Source of the DNA: Rickettsiales bacterium
GTDB lineage: Bacteria; Pseudomonadota; Alphaproteobacteria; Rs-D84; CACZYB01
Direction of reading: 5' to 3'
DNA length: 9,276 nt
Assembly: GCA_031255155.1 (NCBI GenBank)
Contig: JAIRTB010000031.1
Coordinates: 1-9,276, forward strand
Shown: piece after piece, positions 1 through 5,141 of the stretch
Position numbering within the stretch: the first letter of the stretch is position 1
How the letters are laid out: every line of letters begins with the position of its first letter
The notes under the pieces: model-generated
Seen by the model: only the letters and a program-made list of their open reading frames with translations
Told to the model about the DNA's origin: nothing
Database searches by the model: none
Translations under genes and position numbers: made by a program

Positions 1-2
1 AC

Positions 3-557
3 TGTTCGAACCTTGCCGCCGAGCCGGCCGTTTCGGCGGAAGTCCTTGACCCGGCCCCCATCGTGCGCCAGACCGGATCCCTGCGCGAAAGAGAGCGCGG
101 CCGCACGGACGCCGAGTTCTCTATATACTACGACGCCAAAGTCGAGGCTTTGGGCGGGGACGACGGATACTGCCTGAGGCTTTCCCATGTCGACTTCGCC
201 ATCGGATACCGCAGCATACGCATATTCATACTGGACAAATACAAGCCTTCGTCCTGCGAATACAAGGCCATCTTAGACCACGAAAGCCAGCACGCGGAGA
301 TTTTTTCCCGCGTCCTGAGGCGATACGGCAGGCTATTGGAGGACGAGCTGCGCATAGCGGCGCTGAACATGCGGCCCTTGTTCGCCTTCGAGCACGAGAG
401 GGAGCGCGCGAACAAGACCCTTGGCGACTTTGTCCGGAACAACGACCGCATAGCCATGCTCACCGACCGCATCAAAAAAGAGCTTGACGACGAAAACGCC
501 AAGCTTGACACGGACGAGGAATACAGGAAAATCCAAAGCAGATGCAAAAACTGGTAG
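3..557 (+). CDS. HExxH-motif hypothetical protein, putative zinc metallopeptidase (5' end cut by window edge)
   Basis: The frame is open from base 3 to the TAG at 555-557, so the gene very likely begins upstream; an internal GTG at 63 is the first start-like codon but has no clear ribosome binding site. Numbering from that GTG, residues 73-77 read HESQH, a perfect HExxH zinc-protease motif, in the context ILDHESQHAEI. The part before it looks beta-rich (residues about 42-60), and the part after is mostly charged helix (about 78-164), with a further His in FEHERE (about 110-115). The layout of a Cys-containing strand, then HExxH, then a long helical tail recalls conserved alphaproteobacterial proteins of the DUF922 (predicted secreted Zn-dependent protease) kind, but I cannot assign the family firmly. 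Any signal peptide would lie outside the window. Isoleucine is encoded by ATA in 6 of 11 cases after the GTG. Coding status is well supported; the protease function is inferred from the motif only. Confidence 0.75.
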   Translation, partial: CSNLAAEPAVSAEVLDPAPIVRQTGSLRERERGRTDAEFSIYYDAKVEALGGDDGYCLRLSHVDFAIGYRSIRIFILDKYKPSSCEYKAILDHESQHAEIFSRVLRRYGRLLEDELRIAALNMRPLFAFEHERERANKTLGDFVRNNDRIAMLTDRIKKELDDENAKLDTDEEYRKIQSRCKNW

Positions 558-563
558 CGCGCG

Positions 564-613
564 GCGAAAACGCCCCACTCCGGCCAATTTGTTCTTGACA
601 GCGGCGTTTTCGC
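564..613. repeat. Perfect 11-bp inverted repeat across the promoter of the FYDLN gene
   Basis: GCGAAAACGCC at 564-574 is the exact reverse complement of GGCGTTTTCGC at 603-613, with 28 bases between them. Each arm is itself nearly palindromic (GGCG-AAAA-CGCC and GCG-TTTT-CGC). The loop contains the -35 hexamer, and the right arm sits between -35 and -10. In RNA reading through from the upstream gene it could form a stem followed by a U-rich but interrupted stretch. It could be a terminator, an operator for a dimeric repressor, or both. Confidence 0.55.
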
Positions 614-624
614 GTTATTATATT
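595..624 (+). promoter_or_regulatory. Sigma70-type promoter of the FYDLN-acid gene
   Basis: A perfect TTGACA at 595-600 is followed after 18 bases by TATATT at 619-624 (5 of 6 to TATAAT); TATTAT at 616-621 is an alternative with a 15-base spacer. A start near 631 would give a leader of about 23 bases, containing the strong AGGAGG at 643-648 before the ATG at 654. Confidence 0.65.
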
Positions 625-653
625 TGCGTCCTGTCCCGCGTTAGGAGGTTTTT

Positions 654-962
654 ATGGACTTGCGTGGAAAAAAGCATATTTGCCCGGATTGCCATGCCAT
701 ATTCTATGACATGAACAAGGCGGAGGTTTTCTGTCCCAAGTGCAAGCGGGCTATATCGCCCCTTGACGAAATAGAGGCCATGCGCCGACGCGCCGCCCTT
801 ACCAAAAAAGAGCCGTCCGACGAAGAGCCTTTGTCCAGGATAGACGACGCCGAAGCATCCATCGATCCGGACGAAATATCGGCCGGCGACGCCGAGATTT
901 TCCTCAACGAATTTCAAGGCGACGAGGATTCCATAAAAGGCGTATCCACAGAGGAAGAATAG
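654..962 (+). CDS. FYDLN-acid zinc-ribbon protein (TIGR02300-like)
   Basis: This encodes 102 residues. The N-terminal third is a small zinc ribbon: C10-P-D-C13, then C27-P-K-C30, with FYDMNK at 17-22 matching the family hallmark FYDLNK (Leu replaced by Met). The remainder is strongly acidic (many Asp/Glu from residue 52 to the end EEE) and probably disordered, which is the standard build of the FYDLN-acid family. The family is small, conserved in Alphaproteobacteria and has no established biochemical role; a zinc-binding or nucleic-acid/protein adaptor role is only a guess. The start is decided by AGGAGG at 643-648, five bases before the ATG. The gene has its own promoter and faces the transferase gene convergently. 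Six of nine isoleucines use ATA. The family call is firm; the function is unknown. Confidence 0.9.
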   Translation: MDLRGKKHICPDCHAIFYDMNKAEVFCPKCKRAISPLDEIEAMRRRAALTKKEPSDEEPLSRIDDAEASIDPDEISAGDAEIFLNEFQGDEDSIKGVSTEEE

Positions 963-970
963 CTTTTTAG

Positions 971-1029
971 CCTTGGGCGATCCCCCCTTGCTCTCCGGCC
1001 GCCAGGGGGGGGGTGCTTCGCCTTGGGCG
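971..1029. repeat. GC-rich hairpin flanked by 9-bp direct repeats, in convergent gap
   Basis: The gap 963-1129 contains no gene. CCCCCC-TT-G (982-990) pairs with C-A-GGGGGGG (1003-1011), allowing one G-U pair, around a 12-base loop. CCTTGGGCG is found on both sides (971-979 and 1021-1029). No U-run follows on either strand, so this is not a classical intrinsic terminator, though a strong G/C stem between convergent genes may still halt transcription. Confidence 0.45.
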
Positions 1030-1069
1030 GAAGAGGGGCGGCATGGTCCGGGCGGCTAGGGCGATTGCG

Positions 1070-1090
1070 GCGGCCATGTTTCAAGGCCGC
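1070..1090. repeat. Small inverted repeat downstream of the transferase gene
   Basis: GCGGCC (1070-1075) and GGCCGC (1085-1090) form a 6-bp stem with a 9-base loop, about 40 bases past the transferase stop on the minus strand. It lacks a U-tract, so a terminator role is weakly supported. Confidence 0.3.
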
Positions 1091-1129
1091 GTCCGAAGGC
1101 TATGATGGCCGACGAGGATTTTTCGGATT

Positions 1130-2755
1130 TCATCCTTTGCGGCAGGGCGCGGCCAGGTCCAGCGAGGAGTCATAGACTTTCGTCCCCACCCCGAGCAACC
1201 CAAGCACGGAATGGAATATATTATCGTGCGAAAGGCTCGACCTTGCCTTGACGCAATTCCAATCGAGGCCGGCCTTCATCCCTTGGGAAAGCCACAGCAG
1301 CATCGGGACCCTGGTTTGAAAATCGGGCGCTATGGCATAGGGCAGGCCGTGCAGGTATATCCCGTTTTCGCCAAGGCTTTCCCCGTGGTCGCTTGCATAC
1401 AGGACGGCCGCCGGGGCGGAGAGGCTTGCTATACGGGAAATCGTCCCGCTTATTATATAATCGGCATACAATATCGTATTGTCATAGGTGTTGACTATGG
1501 CGTCTTTCGCGCAATTCTGGATATCGGATGTATCGCATGCGGGCTTGAACCTATCGAAACCGGACGGATAGCGCCGGTAATATGTGGGGCCATGGCTGCC
1601 CATAGCGTGCATCACCAGAATCAGCGGGCTTGTCCTTTCCTCATTCAAATAATGGTCCAGCCGATCCAAAAGCGCTTCGTCATGGCAATACGAGCCGAAG
1701 CAATGCCGCCCGCCGAGCTCCACCATATTTTCCGCCTTGGACGCCCTGTCGCACACGCCCTTGCATCCGTCGTCGTTTTCAAGCCAGACCACCTTGAACC
1801 CGACCTGTTTCAACAGGTCAAGCAGATTCTCGCCATAGCGCGCCGAGTCGACATCGAAGCCCTTCCTCGGCCTGTCGGAGAACATGCACGGAACAGAGGT
1901 CGCCGTCGCCGTGCCGCAGCTTTGCGTGTCGGCGAAATACGCCACATCCGCTTTTCCCAGCAGGGGGGTCGTATCCCTTGCATAGCCGTTCAGGCCGAAA
2001 TTCGCCGCCCGGGTCGTCTCGCCCACTATGAACACGAACACCGGATACGAGTCCGGATCCGCGGCGCGTTCCGGCCCCTTGGCCCGTCCGGGGGAACCGA
2101 CCCCGGGCCACACTGCATCGGGGTCCAACCGGCGGAACTGCCTCCGGGCCATCGACAGGGCTTTGGCATACCTTGCCGCCCCGTATATATAATTGAACGG
2201 GGTTATCAGCTTTTCCAGGCCTTGGTTGTTCCGGCCGAACGCGCTATATCCCTTGAACGAGACGGCGGCGACAAGGACTATGCACATCACGGCGAGCAGG
2301 CACCCCTTCAACCGGCGCCTTGCCTCGGCCGCGAACGGGAGGAAACCTATCCTTGCCGCACAGGCCAGGACCGCGGGCAGCACCCCGCCCAACACCAGCG
2401 CCACGACAAGCCCCGGCGTCACAAGGTCGGCCGCCTCGCGCGGGGTGGTCTCGAACACATTCCTTATCATATCGGCGTCTATGCGCGCGCCATAGGCGAA
2501 GCTCATGAATCCGGCATAGCTTGACGCCACCAGCAGCACGGCAAGCAGCGGCCGCGCCATCCCGCCTATCAGGACGACGCTTAGGAACAGGTATTCGAGC
2601 GCGAACATCAGAATCGGCGCCGTAAACGCCACGGCCGCCATCTGCCAATTAGTTATTTCTATATTCACGGCCACCTGGCGCCAGAACGCCGCGTTCAGCG
2701 GGAACGCGAACCACAGGCTTGCCAGCACGATCAAGGTTTTGCCCCGCATCTTCAT
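1130..2755 (-). CDS. eptA: EptA-like phosphoethanolamine transferase (inner membrane)
   Basis: A 541-residue protein with the two-part build of lipid A/LPS phosphoethanolamine transferases. The N-terminal membrane part (DUF1705-like) has five hydrophobic segments at about 5-24, 38-62, 68-88, 112-134 and 151-168. The periplasmic sulfatase-fold part starts near residue 237. Visible catalytic elements are VGET at 244-247 (metal-ligand E246), SCGTATATSVPCMFS at 279-293 with the expected nucleophile T282, GSHGPTY at 386-392 (H388), SDHGESLGE at 455-463 (D456, H457) and YLHG with H469. Ten cysteines in the soluble part (280, 290, 331, 335, 352, 357, 407, 415, 501, 538) fit the disulfide-rich family. 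It would move phosphoethanolamine from phosphatidylethanolamine to a lipid A or core sugar, lowering surface charge and often giving cationic-peptide/polymyxin tolerance; the exact acceptor cannot be read. The start ATG lies in an ATGA overlap with a possible upstream small frame, with no strong ribosome site. Family firm, symbol tentative. Confidence 0.9.
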   Translation of the reverse strand: MKMRGKTLIVLASLWFAFPLNAAFWRQVAVNIEITNWQMAAVAFTAPILMFALEYLFLSVVLIGGMARPLLAVLLVASSYAGFMSFAYGARIDADMIRNVFETTPREAADLVTPGLVVALVLGGVLPAVLACAARIGFLPFAAEARRRLKGCLLAVMCIVLVAAVSFKGYSAFGRNNQGLEKLITPFNYIYGAARYAKALSMARRQFRRLDPDAVWPGVGSPGRAKGPERAADPDSYPVFVFIVGETTRAANFGLNGYARDTTPLLGKADVAYFADTQSCGTATATSVPCMFSDRPRKGFDVDSARYGENLLDLLKQVGFKVVWLENDDGCKGVCDRASKAENMVELGGRHCFGSYCHDEALLDRLDHYLNEERTSPLILVMHAMGSHGPTYYRRYPSGFDRFKPACDTSDIQNCAKDAIVNTYDNTILYADYIISGTISRIASLSAPAAVLYASDHGESLGENGIYLHGLPYAIAPDFQTRVPMLLWLSQGMKAGLDWNCVKARSSLSHDNIFHSVLGLLGVGTKVYDSSLDLAAPCRKG

Positions 2756-3015
2756 GGCGCGGCCTTTTTCGTTTTCGACCTTGCCGTTTTCAAGGACCGC
2801 TCCGTTTTCAAGGACCGTTCCATTTTCAAGGAATGTTCAGTTTTCAAGGAATATGCCGCGCGGCCCCTCCATATCCTCTTGGACGGGCAGATAGAAAGGG
2901 CCATGCGCGGCAGGGTGTCGCAACATACTCTCCACACCGCCCTGGCCAAGCGGCCGGAAAGGGTCATGCGCGGCAAGGCGTCGCCGCATATCTTGGAACT
3001 TGTCGGAACAGACAT
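2752..3015 (-). CDS. Possible small repeat-built leader ORF coupled to the transferase gene (doubtful)
   Basis: An 87-codon frame runs from ATG at 3015 to a TGA that overlaps the transferase ATG as ATGA, a layout typical of translational coupling. It spans all the direct repeats of this gap, and both repeat periods (18 and 63 bases) are multiples of three, so the frame is preserved. The product would be very basic, with four SLKTER-like hexapeptides near the C-terminus (about residues 56-79) and two related CGDALPRM / CDTLPRM segments (10-17, 32-39). It matches no family I know, and the start has only a weak AGG upstream. It may be a coupled leader peptide or a chance frame through repeat DNA. 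If real, it would be transcribed by reading through tRNA-Ala or from an unseen promoter. Confidence 0.25.
   Translation of the reverse strand: MSVPTSSKICGDALPRMTLSGRLARAVWRVCCDTLPRMALSICPSKRIWRGRAAYSLKTEHSLKMERSLKTERSLKTARSKTKKAAP
2785..2856. repeat. Four tandem 18-bp repeats upstream of the transferase gene
   Basis: Adjacent units are CGTTTTCAAGGACCGCTC (2785-2802), CGTTTTCAAGGACCGTTC (2803-2820), CATTTTCAAGGAATGTTC (2821-2838) and AGTTTTCAAGGAATATGC (2839-2856). The first two differ at one base and the last two are more diverged. The core TTTTCAAGGA is kept in all four. On the minus strand each unit carries TTGAAAA, resembling a -35 element, phased every 18 bases. There are no spacers, so this is not a CRISPR array. 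Confidence 0.85.
2894..2984. repeat. Diverged 28-bp direct repeat, 63 bases apart
   Basis: The segments 2894-2921 and 2957-2984 are aligned copies that share GAAAGGG, CATGCGCGGCA and GTCGC with only three substitutions (two C/T and one G/A). With the 18-bp tandem array they show that most of the 304-base gap between tRNA-Ala and the transferase gene is built from duplicated sequence. Confidence 0.75.
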
Positions 3016-3059
3016 AAAAACAGACCTATTTTTTCATGTTCATTCGGATCCGCCGGGCT

Positions 3060-3135
3060 TGGTGGAGGCGATGGGGATCGAACCCACTACCTCTACAATG
3101 CCATTGTAGCGCTCTACCAAATGAGCTACGCCCCC
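3060..3135 (-). tRNA. tRNA-Ala (anticodon GGC)
   Basis: A complete 76-nt cloverleaf reads on the minus strand. The acceptor arm is GGGGGCG (5' end at 3135) against CGCCTCC, including the G3-U70 wobble pair that is the main identity element of alanine tRNA. The D arm is GCTC...GAGC. The anticodon stem is CTACA/TGTAG, closing the loop ATGGCAT with anticodon GGC. The T arm is GTGGG-TTCGATC-CCCAT. The 3' end ACCA is encoded (3060-3063). It decodes GCC and GCU. It sits 46 bases after mnmG on the same strand. No U-tract terminator is visible past its 3' end, so processing from a longer transcript is possible. Confidence 0.97.
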
Positions 3136-3150
3136 GAGCCGGCTTTGGCC

Positions 3151-3179
3151 ATGATACAGCCCGCCCGCGCAAAATGCAA
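3151..3179 (-). promoter_or_regulatory. Candidate promoter for tRNA-Ala(GGC)
   Basis: On the minus strand TTGCAT (3174-3179) is followed by a 17-base spacer and TATCAT (3151-3156, 5 of 6 to consensus), placing initiation near 3144, a few bases before the mature 5' end at 3135. The -35 element directly abuts the mnmG stop codon. The -35 match is modest (TTG only). Confidence 0.45.
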
Positions 3180-3181
3180 GC

Positions 3182-4861
3182 CTATTTCTTGGCCAGCCTC
3201 AAAAGCAGCGCCAGCGCCGCCGGAGTCATGCCCGGAATGCGCGCCGCCGCCGCCAGGCTTGCCGGCCTGTGCCTTTCCAGCTTTTGCACGATCTCGTTCG
3301 TAAGCCCGCCAAGCGCCCTATAATCCGCATCTTCGGGCAGGCGCACGCTTTGGTCCCTGCGATAGGAGGCCATGTCCATGGACTGCTTCTTTATATAACC
3401 CCTATACTTCCCCTCGATTTCCAGATAGCGCCGGACGGCGGGGCCGGCGGTGTCCGGATTATCCAGCTCGGAGCGTTTTCTTTGGAAAAACCCCGCCCTT
3501 GTCCCGCCTATCAGGCCGATTCCAAGGCCGAGCGGGGTCAGGCGGAAGTCGGCGTTATCCTGGCGCAGGGAAAGGCGGTATTCGCTTCTCGAAGTGAACA
3601 TCCTATACGGCTCGTCCACGCCGAGCGTCGTTATGTCGTCTATCATCACCCCTATGAACGAGCTTGCCCGGTCCAGGACGAACGGCGGCGCAAGCCTTGC
3701 CTTCAACGCGGCGTTCGCGCCCGCGACCAGCCCCTGGGCCGCGGCCTCCTCGTATCCGCTGGTGCCGTTGACCTGGCCCGCGAAAAATAGATTTTCCACG
3801 CCGCGGCTTTCAAGCGTTGGCTTGAGCCCCCGCGGGTCTATCGCGTCGTATTCCACCGCATAGCCGTACCGCAGTATCTCGACCCGTTCAAGGCCCTTTA
3901 TGCTATGGACGAAGGCGTCCTGTATACTTTCCGGCAGGCTTGTCGATATGCCGCCCGGATAGACCACATCCGTATCGCGCCCCTCGGGCTCCAAGAACAC
4001 ATGGTGGGATTCATGATCAGGAAAGCGGAACACCTTGTCCTCTATCGACGGGCAATAGCGCGGGCCGGTCCCCTTTATCGACCCGTTGAACAGCGGGCTT
4101 TCCATCCGCGCCGCACGGATTATCCCGTGCGCGTCCGCGCCCGTATGCGCTATATAGCAAGGAAGCTGCTCCAACACCGGCGCGGCGTTCAGAAACGAGA
4201 AAGATTCCGTCGGAACCTGATCCCGCTGACGCTCCAACACGGCGTAATTTATAGTCTTGGCGCTTAGGCGCGGAGGAGTGCCGGTTTTCAGCCTTTGCAG
4301 CGAAAACCCGGCCGATTCTATACTTTTCGACAGCGACGAGGCCGGCTCGCCCACCCGGCCGCCGGGCGTCCTGCTTGCGCCCGAGTGCATGAGGCCGTTC
4401 AAAAAAGTGCCCGCCGCGACCACCAGGCTTTTACACCTTGCGACCGTTTTCCCGCCGCTTGCGATCTTGAAGCGGCCGTTCCCAGCCTCGAAAGAAACCG
4501 CCTCGCTTTCAATGACATCTATGGGAAGCGCGGAGAGCATGCCCGCGACGGCGGCCTTATACGCCCCGCGGTCGGCCTGGACGCGCAGGCTCTGCACGGC
4601 GGCGCCCCTTGACTCGTTCAGCATGCGGTATTGGACGGCGGCCATATCGGCGGCGCGCGCCATTATGCCGTCGAGCGCGTCTATCTCCCTTACCAGGTGG
4701 CTTTTGCCCGGACCGCCCAGCGACGGATTGCACGACATTTGCCCGAAGTTATCCTTGGAATATGTAACGACGGCGGTCGAGGCGCCCAGGCGCGCGCTTG
4801 CCGCGGCGGCCTCGGTCCCCGCGTGGCCGCCCCCTATGACTATGACATCGTAGCTTTGCAT
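3182..4861 (-). CDS. mnmG: MnmG (GidA): tRNA uridine-34 5-carboxymethylaminomethyl modification enzyme, FAD subunit
   Basis: 559 residues from the ATG at 4861. MnmG acts with the GTPase MnmE in the cytoplasm to build the (carboxymethyl)aminomethyl group on wobble U34 of tRNAs for split codon boxes. Visible here: the FAD dinucleotide-binding loop [12 protein letters not shown] at 8-19; SCNPSLGG with C44; [15 protein letters not shown] at 266-280 with C270 (first family signature, catalytic Cys); [17 protein letters not shown] at 361-377 (second signature); and the C-terminal helical region ending [15 protein letters not shown]...[10 protein letters not shown]. The usual length is about 620-630, so it is roughly 70 short; the loss lies between FFQRKRSEL (458-466) and [12 protein letters not shown] (479-490), while both ends are intact. 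I chose ATG 4861 over an upstream in-frame TTG at 4897 because homology begins at [12 protein letters not shown] and a promoter overlaps the longer version. It has no Shine-Dalgarno; the transcript may be leaderless. Confidence 0.95.
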   Translation of the reverse strand: MQSYDVIVIGGGHAGTEAAAASARLGASTAVVTYSKDNFGQMSCNPSLGGPGKSHLVREIDALDGIMARAADMAAVQYRMLNESRGAAVQSLRVQADRGAYKAAVAGMLSALPIDVIESEAVSFEAGNGRFKIASGGKTVARCKSLVVAAGTFLNGLMHSGASRTPGGRVGEPASSLSKSIESAGFSLQRLKTGTPPRLSAKTINYAVLERQRDQVPTESFSFLNAAPVLEQLPCYIAHTGADAHGIIRAARMESPLFNGSIKGTGPRYCPSIEDKVFRFPDHESHHVFLEPEGRDTDVVYPGGISTSLPESIQDAFVHSIKGLERVEILRYGYAVEYDAIDPRGLKPTLESRGVENLFFAGQVNGTSGYEEAAAQGLVAGANAALKARLAPPFVLDRASSFIGVMIDDITTLGVDEPYRMFTSRSEYRLSLRQDNADFRLTPLGLGIGLIGGTRAGFFQRKRSELDNPDTAGPAVRRYLEIEGKYRGYIKKQSMDMASYRRDQSVRLPEDADYRALGGLTNEIVQKLERHRPASLAAAARIPGMTPAALALLLRLAKK

Positions 4862-4867
4862 CGGACT

Positions 4868-4897
4868 ATTATAGCGGCCAGCCTGCCGTTTGGTCAA
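4868..4897 (-). promoter_or_regulatory. mnmG promoter, predicted to give a leaderless mRNA
   Basis: On the minus strand TTGACC (4892-4897, 5 of 6) is followed by an 18-base spacer and a perfect TATAAT (4868-4873). Only six bases (4862-4867) separate the -10 box from the mnmG ATG at 4861, so transcription should start at or within about a base of the A of ATG. There is no purine-rich ribosome site near the ATG. Confidence 0.65.
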
Positions 4898-4915
4898 GAC
4901 GCGGCACGCATTATT

Positions 4916-5068
4916 TCAACCGCCTTGTTTAATCATCCCGCCTGCACGGACGGAACATCGCATGACGGGGCGGCCGATCCTTGCGCCCGCCCCGGCCATG
5001 ATTCGCACGACAGCACCGGCCGAGTCCATCAAAGCGCCGCCGAGGCCGAGCAGCACGGCTTTTTTCAT
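4916..5068 (-). CDS. Possible 50-residue small protein upstream of mnmG (doubtful)
   Basis: A 51-codon frame begins at an ATG at 5068 (minus strand) preceded by AGGA nine bases upstream, and ends with TGA at 4916-4918. The product starts MKKAVLLGLGGALMDSAG, a Lys-Lys then hydrophobic stretch as in a short exported or membrane-inserted peptide, and continues Gly/Ala/Arg-rich with one Cys near residue 38. It lies antisense to the ileS 5' leader region, so at most one strand's signals may matter. No family is recognised. The gap is otherwise non-coding, which makes the frame more noticeable, but at this GC content a 50-codon frame can occur by chance. Confidence 0.25.
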   Translation of the reverse strand: MKKAVLLGLGGALMDSAGAVVRIMAGAGARIGRPVMRCSVRAGGMIKQGG

Positions 5069-5097
5069 TTGCTTTTATCCTATTCCGGAGCTAGAAT
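5069..5097 (+). promoter_or_regulatory. Candidate ileS promoter
   Basis: TTGCTT (5069-5074) and TAGAAT (5092-5097, 5 of 6) are 17 bases apart. Initiation would be near 5104, leaving a leader of about 38 bases before the ATG at 5142, with AAGGGAG at 5131-5137. An in-frame ATG at 5106 would lie almost at the predicted 5' end. The -35 match is weak. Confidence 0.4.
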
Positions 5098-5141
5098 CGC
5101 ATCCCATGCAACCAGACCGCAGTCTATACCAAGGGAGCGTC

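Noticed and set aside
1211..2524. Long + strand frame (437 codons) opposite the transferase gene
   Set aside because: It is the antisense shadow of a gene with complete EptA catalytic motifs; its own translation is His/Arg/Pro-rich without any recognisable motif.
2785..2984. CRISPR-like array
   Set aside because: The repeats are contiguous without unique spacers, differ between units, and no cas gene is present.
3020..3059. Intrinsic terminator after tRNA-Ala
   Set aside because: The T-run here is on the + strand; on the tRNA strand it is an A-run, and the only nearby palindrome (CGGATCCG) is too short.
3044..3063. tRNA-Ala 3' end as an integration site for an island carrying the transferase
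   Set aside because: I saw no second copy of the tRNA 3' end, no integrase, and no mobility gene within the window.
2719..3323. Several + strand frames across the tRNA-Ala (reading GGDGDRTH or EAMGIEPTTS)
   Set aside because: These are the typical false translations of a tRNA on the opposite strand; the tRNA cloverleaf explains the sequence fully.
4862..4897. TTG start for mnmG 12 codons upstream
   Set aside because: The extension does not match the family, which begins just before [10 protein letters not shown], and the -35/-10 promoter elements lie inside it.
4890..5141. N-terminal extension of ileS to the beginning of the open frame
   Set aside because: The segment is Pro/Ala-rich without family similarity, includes the candidate ileS promoter, and ATG 5142 has a better ribosome site.
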